NCBI RefSeq assembly: GCF_009905375.1
Contig: NC_133647.1
Coordinates: 81,124,442-81,188,441 of the forward strand
Length of the DNA stretch: 64,000 bases
Source of the DNA: Apium graveolens
Lineage: Eukaryota > Streptophyta > Magnoliopsida > Apiales > Apiaceae
Direction of reading: 5' to 3'
In this document: positions 58,977-64,000 of the stretch, one piece after another
How the letters are laid out: each line of letters opens with the position of its first letter
Numbering within the stretch: position 1 is the first letter of the stretch
The notes under the pieces: model-generated
The model's database searches: none
What the model was told of the DNA's origin: nothing
What the model saw: only the letters and a program-made list of their open reading frames with translations
Position numbers and translations under genes: made by a program

Positions 58977-60812
58977 GGCAACAGGAAAAATATTCTAGTT
59001 CTGGACAGTGGATGTTCAGGACATATGACTGGAAATAAAGCCCTGCTATCAGACTTTGTGGAGAAAGCTGGCCCAAGTGTTTCTTATGGAGATGGCAACA
59101 TTGGAAAAACATTGGGATATGGCAATATTAATCTTGGGAATGTCATCATTAGAGAAGTAGCTCTGGTCTCAGGACTTAAATACAATCTGCTGAGTATAAG
59201 TCAAATCTGTGACAGAGGTTATCATGTTGATTTCTTTGAAGAACACTGTGAAGTAGTGAGTAAATCCAAAGGCAAAATTGTTCTAAAAGGATACAGGCGT
59301 GGTAACATTTATGAAGCTAAGCTTTCAACAAGTACTGATGGTTCTGCAATCTGTCTGATGAGTAGAGCATCAATTGAAGAAAGCTGGAATTGGCACAAGA
59401 AACTCTCTCATTTAAATTTCAACAATATAAATGAACTAGTCAAGAAAGATCTTGTGAGAGGACTGCCAAAGTCAGTATTTGCTCCTGATGGCCTTTGTGA
59501 TTCTTGTCAGAAGGCCAAACAAAGAAAATCTTCATTCAAGAGCAAGACTGAATCATCAATTCTTGAGCCTTATCATCTACTACATGTTGATCTATTTGGT
59601 CCAGTGAATGTCATGTCTATTGCAAAGAAGAAATATGTGTTGGTCATAGTGGATGAGTCCACCAGATACACATGGGTGTATTTCTTGCACACAAAAAGTG
59701 AAACTGCATCTATCTTGATTGATCATGTCAAACATCTGGATAAATTGGTCAAAGATTCTGTGAAAACCATAAGGAGTGATAATGGCACTAAGTTCAAGAA
59801 TTTGATAATGGAAGAGTTCTGCGAAAACCATGGAATTAAGCAGGAATTTTCTGCTCCTGGAACTCCACAACAAAATGGAGTTGTTGAAAGGAAGAATAGA
59901 ACTCTCATTGAAGCTGCACGTACAATGCTTGAAGAAGCAAAGCTTCCAACCTATTTCTGGGCTGAAGCTGTGCAGACTGCTTATTTTACTCAAAATGCAA
60001 CACTCATTAACAAGCAAGGAAAAACACCATATGAGATGGTGAAGAAAAAGAAGCCAAATCTGAAGTACTTTCATGTATTTGGATGCAAGTGTTTTGTTCT
60101 CAAGACTCATCCTGAACAGCTATCTAAATTTGATCTAAAAGCTGATGAAGGAATCTTTGTTGGATATCCACTTTCCACAAAAGCCTTCAGAGTCTATAAT
60201 TTGAGAATAAGAGTGGTCATGGAATCTATCAATGTCTCTTTTGATGACAAGAATATTACTGGTCTTGAAGATTTTATTGATCATGATCAGCTGAGATTTG
60301 AAAATGAAGACTCAAATTCTGATACTGAAAATCCTGACAGTCTAAGTCCTAATACTGTAAACTCTGATGGATTAAACTCTGATGTTATTGAAACTGTGGT
60401 GACTACGCTAAAGGAAGATGCACATATGCAGGGGGAGCATACTCAAGAACATACCACATCTCAAGAAGCATCAGAACATACATCCGGCTCTTCAAGTTCT
60501 GATTCGTCAAGTTCTGATAAGCCAAGTTCTGATAGTTCTGAAAATCTAAATTTTGAAGAATCCAACTCAGAGAGCATAGTTTCAGGGGGATCATCCGAAA
60601 ATGAAAATGACGACAGCATGGATCATGGGGGGGCATCCAGTTCTAGAGAAAACCTTCCATCTGCAAGGAAGTTGACTAAATCACATACACCTGATTTGAT
60701 AATTGGAAATCCTGATGCAGGTGTCAGAACTAGAACAGGTACTTCAAACGAATGTCTTTACAATTCTTTTATCTCTCAGACTGAGCCAAAGAAAGTGGAA
60801 GAAGCTTTTTAA
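58971..60812 (+). CDS. SIRE E pol: protease and integrase (613 open codons)
   Basis: Opens directly after TGA 58968-58970 with no ATG (the first codon is TTG). LDSGCSGHMTG is the protease active site (about residue 10). The pre-integrase zinc block is HKKLSHLNFNN with LCDSCQ. The integrase DDE residues are in HVDLFGP, IRSDNGTKF (E-to-K beside the second Asp) and PQQNGVVERKN. Then FVGYPLSTKAFRVYN and an NSD/SSD-rich linker. TAA at 60810-60812 replaces a Gln codon conserved in A. The missing start fits expression by fusion to gag. Confidence 0.92.
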   Translation: MQGNRKNILVLDSGCSGHMTGNKALLSDFVEKAGPSVSYGDGNIGKTLGYGNINLGNVIIREVALVSGLKYNLLSISQICDRGYHVDFFEEHCEVVSKSKGKIVLKGYRRGNIYEAKLSTSTDGSAICLMSRASIEESWNWHKKLSHLNFNNINELVKKDLVRGLPKSVFAPDGLCDSCQKAKQRKSSFKSKTESSILEPYHLLHVDLFGPVNVMSIAKKKYVLVIVDESTRYTWVYFLHTKSETASILIDHVKHLDKLVKDSVKTIRSDNGTKFKNLIMEEFCENHGIKQEFSAPGTPQQNGVVERKNRTLIEAARTMLEEAKLPTYFWAEAVQTAYFTQNATLINKQGKTPYEMVKKKKPNLKYFHVFGCKCFVLKTHPEQLSKFDLKADEGIFVGYPLSTKAFRVYNLRIRVVMESINVSFDDKNITGLEDFIDHDQLRFENEDSNSDTENPDSLSPNTVNSDGLNSDVIETVVTTLKEDAHMQGEHTQEHTTSQEASEHTSGSSSSDSSSSDKPSSDSSENLNFEESNSESIVSGGSSENENDDSMDHGGASSSRENLPSARKLTKSHTPDLIIGNPDAGVRTRTGTSNECLYNSFISQTEPKKVEEAF

Positions 60813-62322
60813 GATGCTGATTGGGTGCAAGCAATGCAGGAAGAGTTAAATGAATTTGAAAGAAACGAAGTCTGGATCCTATTGCCAAAACCAAAGAATA
60901 GATCTGTTGTTGGTACAAAGTGGGTATTCAGAAACAAAACTGATAGTGATGGCATAATTACAAGGAATAAGGCAAGGCTGGTTGCAAAAGGATATTCTCA
61001 ACATGAGGGAATTGATTATGATGAAACATTTGCACCAGTTGCTAGGTTAGAAGCCATAAGAATATTTTTGGCTTATGCTGCTCACAAAAAGTTTACTGTC
61101 TTTCAAATGGATGTGAAAAGTGCTTTTCTTAATGGAGAATTGGAGGAGGAATTATATGTTGAACAACCTTCAGGCTTTGTAGATTCCAAACATCCAGATT
61201 ATGTCTACAGGCTTGATAAAGCACTTTATGGACTTAAACAAGCTCCCAGAGCATGGTATGAGACTTTAGCTCAGTTTCTTCTGGAAAGTGGATTCAACAG
61301 AGGAACTATAGACAAAATACTGTTCTACCTCAACCATGGAAAGGACTTACTTTTGGTCCAGATTTATGTTGATGATATCATTTTTGGGTCTACAAATGAC
61401 AGACTTTTCAAGAAGTTTTCCAAACTGAATGCAGTCAAGGTATCAGATGAGTATGATGGGGGAACTTAGCTATTTTCTGGGCCTTCAAGTCAAGAAAAAT
61501 GAAGAAGGCACCTTTATTTGTCAAACTAAGTACACCAGAAACTTGCTGAAGAAATTTGGAATGCAAGATTGTTCAAGTGCATCCACTCCCATGGCCACTG
61601 CAACAAAACTGGATAAGGATACTGGTAAATCAGTAGATATTACTGATTACAGAGGTATGATTGGCTCTCTACTCTATCTAACTGCTAGTAGACCTGATAT
61701 CATGTATGCTACCTGTCTTTGTGTAAGATTTCAAGCAGATCCAAGAGAACCTCACTTAACAGCTGTGAAAAGAATTTTCAAGTATCTTAAAGGCACAGCT
61801 GATCTGGGATTGTGGTATCCCAGAGAATCAGATTTTAAACTAATAGGTTACTCAGATGCAGATTTTGCAGGTTGCAAAATTGACAGGAAAAGCACAAGTG
61901 GAAGCTGCCAATTTCTTGGAGGCAGATTGGTTTCTTGGTTTAGCAAGAAACAAAAGTCAATTTCCACATCAACTGCAGAAGAAGAATATATTGCTGCAGG
62001 AAGCCGTTGTGCACAGATTCTTTGGATGAAGAATCAGTTACTGGATTATGGGTTAACATATTTCAAAATCCCTATTTAATGTGATAATCAAAGTGCTATT
62101 GCTATGACAGGTAATCCAGTTCAACACTCTATGACAAAGCACATCAGCATTAGGTACCACTTCATCAGGGAACATGTAGATGAAGGTACAGTGGAATTGC
62201 ACTTTGTTCCAACAGATCAACAACTAGCTGATATCTTCATAAAACCATTGTGTGAAGCTACTTTTACAAGATTGGTAAATGAACTTGGAATGGTTTCAGG
62301 TTCTTTCTCTAAATCTGCTTAG
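60813..62322 (+). pseudogene. SIRE E pol: reverse transcriptase and RNase H
   Basis: Pieces 60825-61469, 61429-62079 and 62104-62322. [62 protein letters not shown] and [11 protein letters not shown] one-base insertion near 61437 shifts the frame before [10 protein letters not shown]. RNase H: YSDADFAGC, STSGSCQFLGG, STAEEEYIAAG, then TAA (62077-62079) where A has Tyr, then CDNQSAI and LADIFIKPL. The end matches A and B (MVSGSFSKS). Confidence 0.92.
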
Positions 62323-63612
62323 TTTTGTTCTGTTGCATCAGACTTTATGATCAGTATTTATAGAATTCAATCTCTTTGTGTATTCTGTGCTTAATTGAAA
62401 AATATGTATAAGTACTGACTATTGTCTGATCAATGTTTCTAAACTCTGATAGAGATATGTCTGTTTAGGTAACTATTCAATCCTATGAGGATAACTGTGC
62501 TAGATGCTGACCTAGTAGTCTTCAATAAACAAGGGATCCCATGTAAGACTTAATTATTTCTGTGGAAATCTATTGACACAAGCAAATTCTGATAATTGAG
62601 CTTAGTTGAGTTTACTTTGTCTATCTTATTACTAAGTCACAAACTAGAATAATGCTACTCATCTGTTAAATTCTGATGCTAGTAAATCTGTTGAATGTAC
62701 TAAGTGCTGATAAACCTCACTTATCAAAAGAAAAAGAAAGAGAAACAAGGATTAAAAATCAGGTACTCCTTTGAGATCTAGAGTAAAAATGTGGAAGGGA
62801 AGACCCAAGTGCATTGATGGTATTAAGTAATATGCATCAGAAGAGCAAATAAAATATTTTCTTGGTGACTTTTCACACTCTATGATTACTGGAGAAATAC
62901 TCTGATAATAGCATAAATTCTGATAAGCAGTTGTGACTCACTTACACTGAGAAGCCACTGTAAAATAGAATTTAAAAAGATGCACAAAATTAGCACATAA
63001 TAGTTGAGGTGGACTCAAGCATGAATTCATTCAATAGTAGGTTTCAGAATATTGACAGGTTTTTAGTAAAGTTTTAGTTATGCCTTATTTCTAAGATGTA
63101 CTGAAGTGAATCAGACTTTTCTCTTTGTCTGATATTTAGCTTAATGCACACACTAACCACTCCATATGAATGATGAAAATCACTGTGGGGATCTATGTTG
63201 TTTTAGATGAACAGTCATTGTGTCACATTGCACAAATTCTGAGGACAAGTTCTGATTGCATGTTCTGATGATTAAGTTCTGAAGAATATAAATCAGAATT
63301 TGTGTGAGGACTTACTAAAATAGGCATTCCTTTTTTGAGTTAAGAAATTATGTTCTGATGACTGTTAAGTTCTGATATAAGTCTAAGTTCTGATATTACA
63401 GTCTGATTCTTTACTTGACTTATTTGTGGATAAAATTTGACAACAGTCTTAGTTTAAACCTGAATACTGTTAAAGTGGAAGATTAATAGTCACTATAGTT
63501 AGGGATAGTGGTACTCGTACATGCACAATCAACTTTTACTTGCTTTTTGTGCGTATTAAACCATGTTTTCTCTTTCCAATGAATGTTTTTCTTTTTCCAA
63601 GTCTGGGGAGAC
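62323..63612 (+). other. SIRE E spacer after pol
   Basis: About 1.29 kb without ORF, collinear with the A and B spacers. Conserved blocks include TCAGGTACTCCTTTGAGATC (near 62758) and the GGTGACTTTTCACA region (near 62863). From 63235 to 63420 the motif AAGTTCTGAT and variants are repeated many times in sense orientation. Confidence 0.65.
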
Positions 63613-63613
63613 G

Positions 63614-63633
63614 AGGTGGAATTAATTCCACCT
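63614..63633. promoter_or_regulatory. Perfect 20-bp palindrome upstream of the E third ORF
   Basis: AGGTGGAATTAATTCCACCT equals its own reverse complement over all 20 bases. Its end is 43 bp before the TATA box. The position suggests a binding site for a dimeric factor; inference only. Confidence 0.55.
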
Positions 63634-63676
63634 GTCAGCATTAAATTTCTTTGCAGTCTCCTGGCATTCTCTTGCC

Positions 63677-63684
63677 TATATAAA
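63677..63684 (+). promoter_or_regulatory. Putative internal TATA box of SIRE E
   Basis: GCCTATATAAACAACC, nearly the same box as in the SIRE LTRs. It lies 79 bp before the ATG at 63763, leaving room for a start site about 30 bp downstream in a CA/CT-rich stretch typical of plant leaders. It would give the third ORF its own mRNA. Confidence 0.6.
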
Positions 63685-63762
63685 CAACCACTTTCACATC
63701 AGCCTTCCCATCACCTCTTTTATCATAAACTCACCTTCATACTTTTTCTATCAAAAACACCT

Positions 63763-64000
63763 ATGGTCAATTACAATATGTTTTTAAACTACGAAACATT
63801 CAACATGGAGCTGAGCTGTGCCGATTGGAAGCAGGAATGGCACGTCACTGCCATTCCTGATGAGATATGGGACTCTGTTCCCCAGGAGGTACTTACCCAC
63901 CTCCTGTTCTTCTACATGGACTACCATCACCATCTGGAGCGATTGGAGGAGGAAAGGCTGGAAGCTCTCCGCCAGCAAGAGCGAATCATTCGACTCGCTA
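63763..64000 (+). CDS. SIRE E third ORF, N-terminal 79 codons (runs off window)
   Basis: Starts MVNYNMFLNYETFNMEL and stays open to the window edge. It has an aromatic-rich block (DWKQEWHVTAIPDEIWDSVP), a hydrophobic helix (VLTHLLFFYMDYHHHLERL), then a charged coiled-coil stretch (LEEERLEALRQQERIIRLA). GC content is higher than its surroundings. It occupies the position of the MAPKD third ORF of A and B but I see no similarity to it. I recognise no family. No signal peptide is visible at the start. It could be an alternative third ORF of this subfamily or a captured host sequence. Confidence 0.6.
   Translation, partial: MVNYNMFLNYETFNMELSCADWKQEWHVTAIPDEIWDSVPQEVLTHLLFFYMDYHHHLERLEEERLEALRQQERIIRLA

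Larger units (their letters stand above)
55973..64000 (+). mobile_element. SIRE-type Ty1/Copia element E, 5' part
   Basis: Plus-strand order: LTR 55973-56564, PBS, gag 56621-58958, pol 58971-62322, spacer, third ORF from 63763. It runs off the window before its 3' LTR. Few stops and frameshifts (near 56865, 58392, 60810, 61437 and 62077), so it is the best-preserved SIRE here. It is inserted in G2; the five bases before it are ATCAA, to be looked for after its 3' LTR. Confidence 0.9.

Noticed and set aside
60403..60636. Minus-strand ORF in SIRE E
   Set aside because: Antisense shadow of the NSD/SSD linker; a matching shadow occurs in A.

Overview
The window is plant nuclear DNA made entirely of nested LTR retrotransposons. 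I found no convincing host gene, rRNA, tRNA or CRISPR array. Every primer-binding site seen is complementary to plant initiator-Met tRNA (TGGTATCAGAGC). Ty1/Copia and Ty3/Gypsy polyproteins are present, and the DNA is AT-rich. All this fits a eudicot with a repeat-rich genome. The SIRE-type Copia family looks to me like copies seen in Apiaceae, but that is an impression, not proof.

Layout. 1-9195 is the 5' part of an old minus-strand Gypsy element (G0) with a 4.07 kb LTR; its gag, reverse transcriptase and integrase survive only as decayed reading frames. 9196-29989 is SIRE copy A (minus). Its two 614-bp LTRs differ at about 11 positions by hand count. The lower LTR has a polypurine tract on one side and a PBS plus leader on the other, so it is shared by two tandem internal regions. 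Inside A's gag sits Copia element D (19545-27447, TSD TTGTT), a non-autonomous element with a large deletion in its reverse transcriptase region. 29990-50233 is an older SIRE copy B (minus). Its third ORF is split by a complete Gypsy element H (32721-41720, TSD GTCTG) and again by the A complex. B lies in the LTR of a decayed Copia element F (50234-52390). 52499-55972 holds two nested Gypsy LTR pieces, G1 and G2. 55973-64000 is SIRE copy E on the plus strand, running off the window.

Inferred insertion order: F, then B, then H and the A complex in B, then D and G0 in the A complex; separately G1, then G2, then E.

Most interesting. (1) In all three SIRE copies gag and pol are separated by two in-frame stops, and in B and E the stops lie inside a GT-AG segment of 495 or 498 nt, phase 0, that looks like a small intron whose removal would fuse gag to pol. 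(2) SIRE copies carry a third ORF about 1.4-1.7 kb after pol. In E it is a different protein from that in A and B, and it is preceded by a textbook TATA box and a perfect 20-bp palindrome. (3) The leader of D has four stem-loops that present the same apical motif on different stems. (4) The short motif AAGTTCTGAT recurs in SIRE bodies in one orientation and in the LTRs in the other.
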